A stretch of 11,588 nucleotides of DNA from JAJECS01 sp034428595 (GTDB lineage Bacteria; Chloroflexota; UBA11872), in contig DAOUHO010000084.1 in assembly GCA_034428595.1 (NCBI GenBank), positions 1-11,588 on the forward strand. The letters run 5' to 3'. How positions within the stretch are numbered: the first letter of the stretch is position 1; each line of letters begins with the position of its first letter. The notes under the pieces are model-generated. The model was not told where the DNA came from, searched no databases, and worked only from the letters and a program-made list of their open reading frames with translations. Positions 1-6,770 of this stretch are shown here, in pieces. The translations under genes and the position numbers were made by a program.

Positions 1-257
1 AGCCGTGGCGCCTGGCCAGGGACCCGGCGCAGCGCGAGCGCCTGTCAACCGTGCTGGGGGCCGCCCTGGAGGCGCTGCGCCACATCGCGATCCAAATCCT
101 GCCGGCCATGCCGCGGACGTCCACCGCCATCCTCGCCCGCTTGGGCCTGCCGCCCGCCGGTCCCGGCGACTGGGGTGCGGGCAGCTGGACCGGCTTGCCC
201 GCCGGACACCGGGTACCGGGCGGCGCGGCGCTGTTGCCACGCATGGAGGCCGCATAG
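1..257 (+). CDS. metG: Methionyl-tRNA synthetase, C-terminal fragment (5' end outside the window)
   Basis: This is the last 85 codons of a class I methionyl-tRNA synthetase, which charges tRNA-Met in the cytoplasm. Reading from position 3, the peptide starts PWRLARDP and continues through LEALRHIAIQILPAMPRTS. That is the conserved anticodon-binding helix region of MetRS (family pattern: P-W-xLAKD, then LEALRxIAxLLxPFMP). It closes with W-xxLPAGHRV-x-LLPRME, also a typical MetRS ending. The stop is TAG at 255-257. No tRNA-binding EMAP-like domain follows, so this is the short form without the C-terminal dimerisation domain. metG followed directly by tatD is a common bacterial pairing. The catalytic HIGH and KMSKS parts lie upstream of the window. 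The identification comes from recognised family motifs, not a search. Confidence 0.88.
   Translation, partial: PWRLARDPAQRERLSTVLGAALEALRHIAIQILPAMPRTSTAILARLGLPPAGPGDWGAGSWTGLPAGHRVPGGAALLPRMEAA
245..249 (+). promoter_or_regulatory. Shine-Dalgarno GGAGG for tatD, inside the end of metG
   Basis: A perfect GGAGG sits four bases before the ATA at 254-256. It is the only ribosome-binding signal near the conserved start of TatD and is the main reason for placing the start at 254 despite the non-standard codon. The spacing is a little short for a strong site. Confidence 0.5.
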
Positions 258-1033
258 CCACGCTCTTCGACACCCACGCGCATCTGGGGGATCACGTATT
301 TGCCGACGATCTGCCGGCGCTCCACGCCCGCGCGGTCGCCGCCGGCGTCGGTGAGGTGCTGGTGGTGGCCAACGACCTCGAGTCGAGCCGCCGGGCCATC
401 GAGCTTGCCGAGCGCCATGACGGGTGGTTGGCGTCCGTCGGCGTGCATCCGCACGAGTGCGGGAGCTGGGACCGCCGCACGGCGCGCGAGTTGCGCACGC
501 TGGCCGCTCACCCGAAGGTCCGCGCCATCGGCGAAACCGGGCTCGATCACTACCGCGAGTTTCAACCGCGCGGCGTTCAAGCGCGCGCATTTGCGGAGCA
601 GTGCGCGCTGGCGGTCGAGCTTGAACTGCCGGTCGTGGTGCACTCGCGCGAGTCGCTTGACGCCGTGGCCGCGGTGCTGAAGGTCGCGCCGGGCATCACG
701 GGCGTGATGCACAGCTACTCCGGTGACGTCAGGCAGGCCCGCGAGTTCACCGATCTTGGGTTTTACATCTCGCTTTCGGGCATCGTCACGTTTCGCCGCG
801 AGCACGAGCTGCGGGACGCGGCGGCCGAGATTCCCCCCGAGCGGCTGCTGCTCGAAACCGACGCGCCCTATCTGTCCCCGGAGCCGCTCAGAGGCCGACG
901 CAACGAACCGGCGCACCTGCCGCATACGGCGGCGGTAGTGGCGGCGGCCGTGGGAATGTCTGTACCCTCATTGGCCGAGAGGACCACCCGGAATGCGCGC
1001 GCCGTCTTCGGTGCCCCCGCCTCGAGTGCCTGA
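254..1033 (+). CDS. tatD: TatD-family metal-dependent hydrolase (DNase), probable ATA start
   Basis: A TIM-barrel metallohydrolase of the TatD/YcfH type, 259 residues from the proposed start, the usual family length. Metal-ligand motifs counted from position 254 are the H-x-H pair H8/H10 in FDTHAHL, E94 in GETGLDH, H130 in VVHSRES, H153 in MHSYSGD and D203 in ETDAPYLSPEP. All are intact. Family members are 3'-5' exonucleases linked to DNA repair and quality control. No ATG, GTG or TTG lies in frame between position 8 and the codon for the HxH motif. The next GTG (about 353) would delete both histidines. The far-upstream GTG at 5 would translate metG in the wrong frame. The ATA at 254, overlapping the metG TAG by two bases, gives the natural N-terminus I-A-T-LFDTHAHL and has GGAGG just upstream. 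Function is well supported; the start codon is inferred. Confidence 0.88.
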   Translation: MATLFDTHAHLGDHVFADDLPALHARAVAAGVGEVLVVANDLESSRRAIELAERHDGWLASVGVHPHECGSWDRRTARELRTLAAHPKVRAIGETGLDHYREFQPRGVQARAFAEQCALAVELELPVVVHSRESLDAVAAVLKVAPGITGVMHSYSGDVRQAREFTDLGFYISLSGIVTFRREHELRDAAAEIPPERLLLETDAPYLSPEPLRGRRNEPAHLPHTAAVVAAAVGMSVPSLAERTTRNARAVFGAPASSA

Positions 1034-2024
1034 CCATCAATCGGCGGCCGACGCCGACCATCACACGATCCGCTTGGTCGCGCCGCAGCTTGCCGAGGTC
1101 GAGGAAATTCTGCGCGCCTGCACGCGCGTTCCCGAGATTCCCCTGCTGGAGGAAGTCCTCGGCGCGGTGCTGCTGGCGCCGGGCAAGCGTCTGCGACCGG
1201 CCCTGGCGCTCCACGTCGCCCAGATCGTCGGTGGGCGCCCCGAGGCCGTCGCCAGGCTGGCGGCTGCCACGGAGGTGTTGCACTCGGCCACGCTGGTGCA
1301 CGACGACATCGTCGACAGCTCACCCGAGCGCCGGGGACAGCCCGCCGTGCACGTGACGTGGTCGCAGAAGATCGCCGTGCTTGCCGGCGACTATCTGTTT
1401 GCGACCGCCGCCGACTTGGTCGCGCAGCTTGACCGGCCGGTCATCGTGCGCTTGTTCGCGGCCACTATCCACGACATGTCGACGAGCGAGTTTGTGGCTC
1501 CGAGCTACGACGACGACGGCGATCTGGCCCGCGACCAATACCTGAGGAAGATCGGGCACAAGACAGCCTCGCTGTTCGCGCTGGCCTGTGAAGCTGCCGC
1601 CGTTCTGGGCGATGCCCCGGCGGTCGAGCGTGAGGCCTTCCGCGATTTGGGCTGGAGCCTCGGCATGGCCTTTCAGATCACCGATGACATCCTGGATATC
1701 AGCGGATTGGTGGCCGAAACCGGCAAGCCGGTCGGTACCGACCTGCGCGCCGGGCTGGTCACCCTTCCGGTGATTCTGTACCTCGGCGACGGGGCAGGCG
1801 ACGACGATCCCGTGCGCGCCGTGCTCACGGGGAAGGCGACCGGTGACGCCGATGTCATGCAGGCCCTGGACGCGATTAAGTCGTCGGGCGCGGTTGAGGA
1901 TGCGGCCGCGGTCGCGGGGAGCTTCGCGGCGCAGGCCCGTGCAGCCCTGGACCGCGTTCGCCCGTCCCCGTCGCGCGAGCCCATTGCGGCCTTCATCCAC
2001 CAAGCAACCGAGCGCACCCGCTAG
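993..2024 (+). CDS. Long-chain trans-polyprenyl diphosphate synthase (IspB/HepT type)
   Basis: A class I trans-isoprenyl diphosphate synthase of 343 residues. It extends allylic diphosphates with isopentenyl diphosphate, probably to make the menaquinone side chain. Visible motifs are GKRLRPAL (substrate diphosphate binding), the first Asp-rich motif DDIVD (D104, D105, D108) followed by ERRGQPAVH, and the second Asp-rich motif DDILD (D231, D232, D235) in FQITDDILD. The fifth residue before the first Asp-rich motif is Ala, where short-chain enzymes carry Phe or Tyr; this favours a long product, though exact length cannot be read. The ATG at 993 has GAGAGGA at 977-983, nine bases upstream, and overlaps tatD by 41 bases. 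GTG codons at 1011 and 1026 are weaker alternatives. The UbiE/MenG-like methyltransferase next door supports a quinone role. Confidence 0.9.
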   Translation: MRAPSSVPPPRVPDHQSAADADHHTIRLVAPQLAEVEEILRACTRVPEIPLLEEVLGAVLLAPGKRLRPALALHVAQIVGGRPEAVARLAAATEVLHSATLVHDDIVDSSPERRGQPAVHVTWSQKIAVLAGDYLFATAADLVAQLDRPVIVRLFAATIHDMSTSEFVAPSYDDDGDLARDQYLRKIGHKTASLFALACEAAAVLGDAPAVEREAFRDLGWSLGMAFQITDDILDISGLVAETGKPVGTDLRAGLVTLPVILYLGDGAGDDDPVRAVLTGKATGDADVMQALDAIKSSGAVEDAAAVAGSFAAQARAALDRVRPSPSREPIAAFIHQATERTR

Positions 2025-2038
2025 CCGCCCGCGCGGCC

Positions 2039-2044
2039 GATAAT
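2039..2044 (+). promoter_or_regulatory. Candidate -10 element (GATAAT) directly before the menG-like gene
   Basis: GATAAT differs from the sigma-70 consensus at one base and lies in a 25-bp GC-rich gap. It ends five bases before the ATG at 2050, so a start point about seven bases downstream would fall on or next to the start codon, giving a leaderless mRNA. No Shine-Dalgarno precedes this ATG, which fits. I see no convincing -35 box. Confidence 0.35.
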
Positions 2045-2049
2045 GCGGC

Positions 2050-2745
2050 ATGGCCAAATCGCCGTGGGTGCGTCCAATGTTCGACGCGATCGCACCCCGC
2101 TACGACTTGCTCAACCGGCTGATGAGCTTCGGAATGGACCGCGGCTGGAGACGCCATGCCGTGGATCAGGCGCTTGACGAACGGCCCGCGACCATTCTTG
2201 ACGCCGGCGCCGGAACATTCGACCTCTCGCTGGAAGCGTGGCGCCGCTCGGCCAACCCTCCCCGGGTCATCGCGCTCGATTTCGCGGGCGAGATGCTGGC
2301 CCAGGGGATGGCCCGCGCGCGGCGTGCCGGCGCCGATGTCCATGCCCTGCAGGGCGACGCGCTGCGCCTGCCGCTGGCATCCGGCTCCGTCGACGCGGTC
2401 GTCAGCGCGTTCCTGCCGCGCAATCTGGACAGCCTGCCGCGAGCCTGGAGCGGCTTCGCGCGGGTGTTGCGTCCCGGAGGTGTGCTGGTCATCCTCGAAA
2501 TGACGCCGGTCCGCACGCCGGTGTTCCGGCACTTCTTCCGCTTGTATTTTCATCGGTGGATTCCCTGGGTGGGGCGCCGGATCAGCGGCCACGGGGCGGC
2601 CTACACCTGGCTGCCGGAATCGGTGGACGACTTTCCCACGGCGCAGGAGCTGGCCCACCAGATCGAAGCCGCTGGCTTCGTTGACGTGCGGTTCCGCAAG
2701 CACGCCCTGGGCGCCGTGGCCGTCCACGTGGCGCGCCGGCCATGA
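2050..2745 (+). CDS. menG: UbiE/MenG-family C-methyltransferase (probable demethylmenaquinone methyltransferase)
   Basis: A 231-residue SAM-dependent methyltransferase of the UbiE/MenG family, which makes the last step of menaquinone synthesis by methylating demethylmenaquinone. The family N-terminal signature is clear (FDAIAPRYDLLNRLMSFGMD, residues 11-30). The C-terminal signature LPESVDDFP (188-195) followed by an AAGF helix is also typical. The SAM motif I reads LDAGAGTFDLS (50-60); most family members have GTGD where this has GTFD. The second signature reads FLPRNLDSL (121-129) against the usual FGLRNV. These changes may mean altered substrate use. The gene follows the polyprenyl synthase by 25 bp, matching a quinone-tail plus ring-methylation pairing. 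Its TGA stop overlaps the femAB ATG (ATGA, 2742-2745). Family assignment is firm; demethylmenaquinone as substrate is inferred. Confidence 0.8.
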   Translation: MAKSPWVRPMFDAIAPRYDLLNRLMSFGMDRGWRRHAVDQALDERPATILDAGAGTFDLSLEAWRRSANPPRVIALDFAGEMLAQGMARARRAGADVHALQGDALRLPLASGSVDAVVSAFLPRNLDSLPRAWSGFARVLRPGGVLVILEMTPVRTPVFRHFFRLYFHRWIPWVGRRISGHGAAYTWLPESVDDFPTAQELAHQIEAAGFVDVRFRKHALGAVAVHVARRP

Positions 2746-3791
2746 CCGCCGCCGTCTCCCGGATCGAGTCGCAAGCGGCGTGGGAGGCCCTTGTGGCCGG
2801 ACATCCCGCTGGCGGCTTTCTGCAGTCGTGGCGCTGGGGAGAGTTGAAGTCGCGGTACGGATGGCGCGCGATCCGGCTGGCCCTGCCGCGTGGCGACGGC
2901 AGTCTCGCGGCCGGGGCGCAGGTGCTCATCCGAACCCGGCAAGTGGGGCCGGGCGGGCCGCGCGTTGGACTGGCCTATGTGCCGCGCGGACCTCTGGCTG
3001 AATCCCCGGACGACGCGGTGGCGGTGGCGCGCGCGGCCATCGAGGTCGGACGGGACCACGGCGCATCCTTCGTGCGAATCGAGCCGCCGAGCGACCTCGC
3101 CGCCGATGCGCTGGCCTGCTGTGGATTCCGGCCGTCGAGCCAGTTCGTGCAAATCCCGCGCACCGCCATGGTCGATCTCGAACGCCCGGAGCCCGAAATC
3201 CTCGCCGGCTTCAAGTCCAAGATGCGCTACAACATCCGGTTCGCCGGCCGCCGCGGCGTGGAGGTGGCGATTGCCGAAGGCGACGCCGACTTCGAGGCGT
3301 TTGTCGGGCTGATGCAGGTGACTGCTTCGCGTGAACGGTTTGCCATCCACCACCCGTCGTACTACCGCGATGTATGGCAGACGTTTCAGCCCGATCAGGG
3401 AGCGCTCTTCATTGCCCGATATCAGGGAGCGCCGTTGGCGGCGCTGATGGTCGTGGGCGCGGGCCGCACCGCCGCCTACGTGTTCGGTGGATCATCCAAC
3501 CAGCACCGCAATCTCATGGCGCCGCACGCCGTCCAATGGGCGGCCATGCAGTGGGCCAAAGCGAGCGGCTTTGCACGTTATGACCTGTGGGGTATGGCGG
3601 ACCCCGACGACGCAAGCGACGCCATGGCCGGCGTGCACCGATTCAAGCTCGGATTCAATCCCGACCTGGTGACCCATCCCGGCGCGTTCGATCTGCCCCT
3701 GCGGCACGTGCGGTCGTGGCTGCTGAACCGCGCCGTGCGCCTGCGCGACGTGATCCACCACCTGCGCGCCGGCCGGGCGGGTCCGGTATGA
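2742..3791 (+). CDS. FemAB/FemX-like peptidoglycan aminoacyltransferase
   Basis: A 349-residue double-GNAT-fold protein of the FemABX family. Members transfer amino acids from aminoacyl-tRNA to the stem peptide of lipid-linked peptidoglycan precursors at the cytoplasmic membrane face. Recognisable features are FLQSWRWGELK near the N-terminus (26-36), the inter-domain stretch FKSKMRYNIRFAGRRG (157-172), the YYRDVW segment (207-212), and a second acetyltransferase-like domain ending YDLWGMAD (280-287) and HRFKLGFNPDLV (299-310). No signal peptide or long coiled-coil arm is visible. The start is the ATG in an ATGA overlap with the methyltransferase stop, and its own TGA overlaps the murE ATG the same way. 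Direct coupling to murE strongly suggests it acts on the diamino acid that MurE installs. The amino acid transferred cannot be told from sequence, and FemAB-like enzymes outside peptidoglycan synthesis exist. Confidence 0.82.
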   Translation: MTAAVSRIESQAAWEALVAGHPAGGFLQSWRWGELKSRYGWRAIRLALPRGDGSLAAGAQVLIRTRQVGPGGPRVGLAYVPRGPLAESPDDAVAVARAAIEVGRDHGASFVRIEPPSDLAADALACCGFRPSSQFVQIPRTAMVDLERPEPEILAGFKSKMRYNIRFAGRRGVEVAIAEGDADFEAFVGLMQVTASRERFAIHHPSYYRDVWQTFQPDQGALFIARYQGAPLAALMVVGAGRTAAYVFGGSSNQHRNLMAPHAVQWAAMQWAKASGFARYDLWGMADPDDASDAMAGVHRFKLGFNPDLVTHPGAFDLPLRHVRSWLLNRAVRLRDVIHHLRAGRAGPV

Positions 3792-5314
3792 GCGGCGGCG
3801 CGTCGCCGGCCCCGCGGACATTCGCCGATCTCCTGGCGGCCTGTCCGGACGCGAAGCTGCGCCAGCCGGCCGGTGGGCTGATCGAGTCGGTGCATTTCGA
3901 TTCTCGACAGGCTGGCCCCGGCGCCTGCTTCGTCGCACGCCGGGGTCTGCGCGACGATGGACACGACTACATCCCCTCGGCCATCGCCGCCGGTGCGGTG
4001 GCGATAGTCGCCGAGCGTCCCGTCGAGGTTCCTGCACACGTGGGGCTGGCGATCGCGCCCGACGGCCGGCGGGCGCTGGCCGCGCTGGTCCGGCGTCTGT
4101 GGGGCGAGCCCGATCTGGCCCTTGGCACGGTCGGCGTGACGGGAACCGATGGCAAGACCACGACCAGCCACCTGATCGCGGCCATGCTCGATGCGCAGGG
4201 ACGCTCGGCCGGCGCCATGACCACCGTCGGCACGTGGCTCGCCGGCGAATGGCTGCCGGCCGCGGGGCGTCTGACGACTCCCGAAGCCCCGGTGGTCGCC
4301 GAGCAGCTTTGCGGACTGGTGAATGCCGGCGCCGATTGGGCGGTGCTCGAGGTGGCCTCGCACGCGCTGGAGCTCCGGCGCGTAGACGGCTTCAGCTTCG
4401 ACCGCGCGGTTGTCACCAACGTGACCCATGAGCATCTGGACCTTCACGGCAGCGTCGAGGGCTACCGGCGGGCGAAGCGCCGGCTGCTCGATCTGCTGGA
4501 CGCGAGTCCCGCCTCCGACCGAGGTCGGGCAGCCATTCTCAACGCCGACGATCCCGTCGTGGCGGGGTTCGCGGCGCACACGCGAAGCGACGTGATCACC
4601 TTTGGCCGACTGCCGACCGCCGACGTGCAGGCGGAATGGGTCGAACGCGACGACGGACGCCGGCTGGTGACGCTGAACTCTCCCTGGGGCTGCTGGGATG
4701 TCCCGACCAACCTCATCGGCCCGTGGAATGCCGCCAACATCGCCGCCGCCGCGGCGTGCGTGGGGTCGATCTGCGGCAGTCTCGACGAGGCGATCGCGGC
4801 GCTGCCGCGCGTCCCACACGTGCCCGGGCGGATGCAGCCGATCGAGTGCGGTCAGCCGTTCCGGGTCATCGTGGACTTCGCGCACACGCCCGCCGCTTTG
4901 GAGGCCTGTCTGCGCGCGCTGCGTCCGCAAACTCCCGGTCGACTCATCGCCCTGTTCGGCAGCGCCGGCGATCAGGACCGGAGCAAGCGGCCGTTGCTGG
5001 GACGCGCGGCGGCCGAGCTGGCCGACTGGATCCTGGTGGCCGACGAGGACCCGCGCGGTGAAGACCCCCAAGCCATCGCCGAGGCGGTCGTTGCAGGCGC
5101 CCGGGAAGTGCGTCCAGACGTGTGGATCGACATCGTGCTGGATCGACGGGCGGCCATTCACGCCGCCATCGCCGAGGCCAGTGCGGGAGACACGGTGCTG
5201 CTGGCGGGCAAGGGCCACGAAACCGGCATTGCCTATGCGGAACGCACGATCAGCTGGGACGAAGCCGCGGTGGCGCGGGCGGCGCTCGCGGCCGCTGGAT
5301 ACCCCGAGCCTTAG
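3788..5314 (+). CDS. murE: UDP-N-acetylmuramoyl-tripeptide synthase (MurE ligase)
   Basis: A 508-residue Mur ligase that adds the third residue, a diamino acid, to UDP-MurNAc-L-Ala-D-Glu in the cytoplasm. The N-terminal UDP-binding domain shows HFDSRQAGPGACFVA and GHDYIPSAIAAGA. The ATP P-loop is GTDGKTTT (119-126), followed by LTTPEAP and EVASHALELRRVDG. The probable carbamylated lysine is K230 in YRRAKRRLLD; then come ILNADDP, DFAHTPAAL, GSAGDQDRSKRP and AGKGHE. The specificity motif reads ADEDPRGEDP (418-427), where DAP-adding enzymes usually have DNPR. Third-residue identity is therefore uncertain: DAP, ornithine or lysine are all possible. The ATG at 3788 lies in an ATGA overlap with femAB. 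The same frame is open upstream to 3587, but that part lies within femAB and is not protein-like for MurE. Confidence 0.93.
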   Translation: MSGGASPAPRTFADLLAACPDAKLRQPAGGLIESVHFDSRQAGPGACFVARRGLRDDGHDYIPSAIAAGAVAIVAERPVEVPAHVGLAIAPDGRRALAALVRRLWGEPDLALGTVGVTGTDGKTTTSHLIAAMLDAQGRSAGAMTTVGTWLAGEWLPAAGRLTTPEAPVVAEQLCGLVNAGADWAVLEVASHALELRRVDGFSFDRAVVTNVTHEHLDLHGSVEGYRRAKRRLLDLLDASPASDRGRAAILNADDPVVAGFAAHTRSDVITFGRLPTADVQAEWVERDDGRRLVTLNSPWGCWDVPTNLIGPWNAANIAAAAACVGSICGSLDEAIAALPRVPHVPGRMQPIECGQPFRVIVDFAHTPAALEACLRALRPQTPGRLIALFGSAGDQDRSKRPLLGRAAAELADWILVADEDPRGEDPQAIAEAVVAGAREVRPDVWIDIVLDRRAAIHAAIAEASAGDTVLLAGKGHETGIAYAERTISWDEAAVARAALAAAGYPEP

Positions 5315-5345
5315 CCGGACGCCGAACCCGCCGGCGCACGACTGC

Positions 5346-5351
5346 TAGGGT
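5346..5351 (+). promoter_or_regulatory. Candidate -10 element (TAGGGT) upstream of the hydroxyacid dehydrogenase
   Basis: The 86-bp gap between murE and the dehydrogenase (5315-5400) holds GCTAGGGTATGC, a -10-like hexamer about 50 bases before the ATG at 5401. No clear -35 box, terminator hairpin or T-run is visible in the gap. It may give the dehydrogenase its own promoter, separating it from the murE operon. Confidence 0.3.
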
Positions 5352-5400
5352 ATGCCCGCGACGTGACCGCACGGCCAAACCAGCCGCGAGAAACCGCTCA

Positions 5401-6417
5401 ATGAGAATTGCGCTCTACCAGGAGTTCGGCGTGGCATGCCACCGCTTGACCCATGAGCTGCTGCCAGCTGACGCCGGTTGGGAGCTTGTGGACGTGCCGC
5501 ACCTCGGCGCCGACGTTGCCTCGCAGACTGCCGAAGACGCGGCGACGATTCGCAGCGCCGAGGTCGTGATCGCCACGCCCCTCAGTCCCCTGCCGGACGC
5601 CGTCTACGATCCCGACGGACGGGTGCGGCTGATCCAGCTCCTGTCCGCGGGCTACGACACGGTTGATCTCGACCGTTGCCGGGCGGCGGGACAACTGCTG
5701 GCGACCAACGGTGGCGCCAACGCCGTGGCCGTGGCCGAGCACGCCATCCTGCTCATGCTCTCCGTGCTCCGGCGCCTGCCGGTGATCGACCGCGATACGC
5801 GGTCCGGCCGCTGGACGGCTGCCAAGACGGCTGAGTGGGAGCCACACGAGCTGGAGGGACGCACCGTCGGGCTGGTGGGCTTCGGGCAGATCGGCCGGCA
5901 GGTCGCGCGGCGGCTGATCCCGTTCGGCGTGCAGCTGCAGTACCACGACGTGGTCCAGGCCCCGAGCGAGGTGACGGAGAGTCTTCAGATTCGCTACGTG
6001 TCGTGGCCCGAGCTCTTGCAAACCTCGGACATCGTCTCGCTGCACGTGCCGTTGATGGAGAGCACGCGCGGCCTGATCGGCGCCGCGGAGCTGGCCCAGA
6101 TGAAGCCGGACGCGATCGTGATCAATACGGCGCGGGGCGGCGTGATCGACGAAGAGGCGCTGGTCGATGCCCTGCAGCGCGGGCATCTTGGCGGCGCCGG
6201 CCTCGATGCATTCGAGCTGGAACCGTTTCCGGCCGGGCAGACGCTGGCCGCCTTCGATCAGGTCGTGCTCACGCCCCACTTCGCCGGACCGACCTACGAA
6301 AGCTGGCCCAAGCGCGTGCGCTTCGCCTATGAAAACGTCGCCCGCGTGGAACGCAACGAGCGCCCCGAAGCGGTCGTGCACGAACTGGCGGATCTGCCGC
6401 TTAGAGCGGCGCGGTAA
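5401..6417 (+). CDS. D-isomer-specific 2-hydroxyacid dehydrogenase, NAD(P)-dependent
   Basis: A 338-residue cytoplasmic oxidoreductase that interconverts a 2-hydroxyacid and its 2-oxoacid using NAD(P). The Rossmann fingerprint is GFGQIG (160-165), with D183 after the second strand, which favours NAD. Catalytic residues by family alignment are R245 (INTARGGVIDEEAL), E274 (AFELEPFP) and H293 (LTPHFAG), a full triad. The split N-terminal lobe shows LLSAGYDTVDLD and NGGANAVAVAEHAI. The substrate cannot be assigned; phosphoglycerate, glyoxylate/hydroxypyruvate and others are possible. It starts at an ATG with only a weak GAGAAA upstream. The frame is open back to 5122, but that part overlaps murE and is not dehydrogenase-like. 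The gene converges on the minus-strand nucleotidyltransferase with 19 bp between stop codons and no clear terminator. Confidence 0.88.
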   Translation: MRIALYQEFGVACHRLTHELLPADAGWELVDVPHLGADVASQTAEDAATIRSAEVVIATPLSPLPDAVYDPDGRVRLIQLLSAGYDTVDLDRCRAAGQLLATNGGANAVAVAEHAILLMLSVLRRLPVIDRDTRSGRWTAAKTAEWEPHELEGRTVGLVGFGQIGRQVARRLIPFGVQLQYHDVVQAPSEVTESLQIRYVSWPELLQTSDIVSLHVPLMESTRGLIGAAELAQMKPDAIVINTARGGVIDEEALVDALQRGHLGGAGLDAFELEPFPAGQTLAAFDQVVLTPHFAGPTYESWPKRVRFAYENVARVERNERPEAVVHELADLPLRAAR

Positions 6418-6436
6418 CGGGCGCTACCCCGGCTCC

Positions 6437-6769
6437 TCATCGCGCTGCATAGATGACCTCGGCAGACTCCAAGACTGCCCGCCGTCGGATGTAGTTGCGG
6501 CTCTGCTCGACGGCGCGGCGGCTGACCAGGTCAACTTTGCGTCCAAGCAACTGGCCCAATTCCTCCTCCATGTTGACCATGTCGAAGATCCCGTGCTCGG
6601 CTTCCGGCAGAAAGCTGACCAATACGTCGATGTCGCTCTCTGGCCCGAAGTCGTCGCGCAGCACTGATCCGAAGAGCGCAAGCTCCGCGATCTGCCAGCG
6701 CTCGCAGAATTCGGCCAACTCCTGCGAGGGCAGTTGAACGTCTAAATTGACGAGCTGACTGCGTGCCAC
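6437..6769 (-). CDS. MNT-domain nucleotidyltransferase (MntA-like, no HEPN partner seen)
   Basis: A 110-residue minimal nucleotidyltransferase. The core motif is ALFGSVLRDDFGPESDIDVL: G34-S35, the acidic pair D46/D48 in SDID, and the third acid D80 in RKVDLVS. The active site therefore looks complete. Related MNT proteins are usually antitoxins that AMPylate and silence a HEPN RNase encoded next door. No HEPN ORF is present on either side (thyX upstream, a dehydrogenase downstream on the other strand). The GTG at 6769 is chosen as start because AAGGAG (6776-6781) lies six bases upstream and the codon falls one base after the thyX TGA. A TTG at 6796 would extend it into thyX. The spacing implies co-transcription and coupling with thyX. 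Possible roles are a solitary antitoxin, a trans-acting partner, or a remnant of a broken pair. Confidence 0.8.
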   Translation of the reverse strand: MARSQLVNLDVQLPSQELAEFCERWQIAELALFGSVLRDDFGPESDIDVLVSFLPEAEHGIFDMVNMEEELGQLLGRKVDLVSRRAVEQSRNYIRRRAVLESAEVIYAAR

Positions 6770-6770
6770 C

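Noticed and set aside
5..253. Extension of the tatD frame back to a GTG at 5
   Set aside because: These codons overlap the recognisable end of metG in another frame, and the peptide is Arg/Pro/Gly-rich with no TatD similarity.
3587..3787. Upstream open extension of the murE frame
   Set aside because: It lies wholly inside femAB in another frame, and the ATG at 3788 with an ATGA overlap gives the standard MurE N-terminus.
3578..5218. Long minus-strand open frame (546 codons) opposite murE
   Set aside because: High-GC shadow of murE. The translation is low-complexity His/Arg/Gly-rich without motifs, while the plus strand encodes a complete MurE.
5398..6381. Minus-strand open frame (327 codons) opposite the hydroxyacid dehydrogenase
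   Set aside because: Shadow of a gene whose full catalytic triad and NAD motif are on the plus strand.
6413..6428. Possible bidirectional terminator between the converging dehydrogenase and MNT genes (GGTA...TACC)
   Set aside because: The stem is only four base pairs and has no T-run on either strand.
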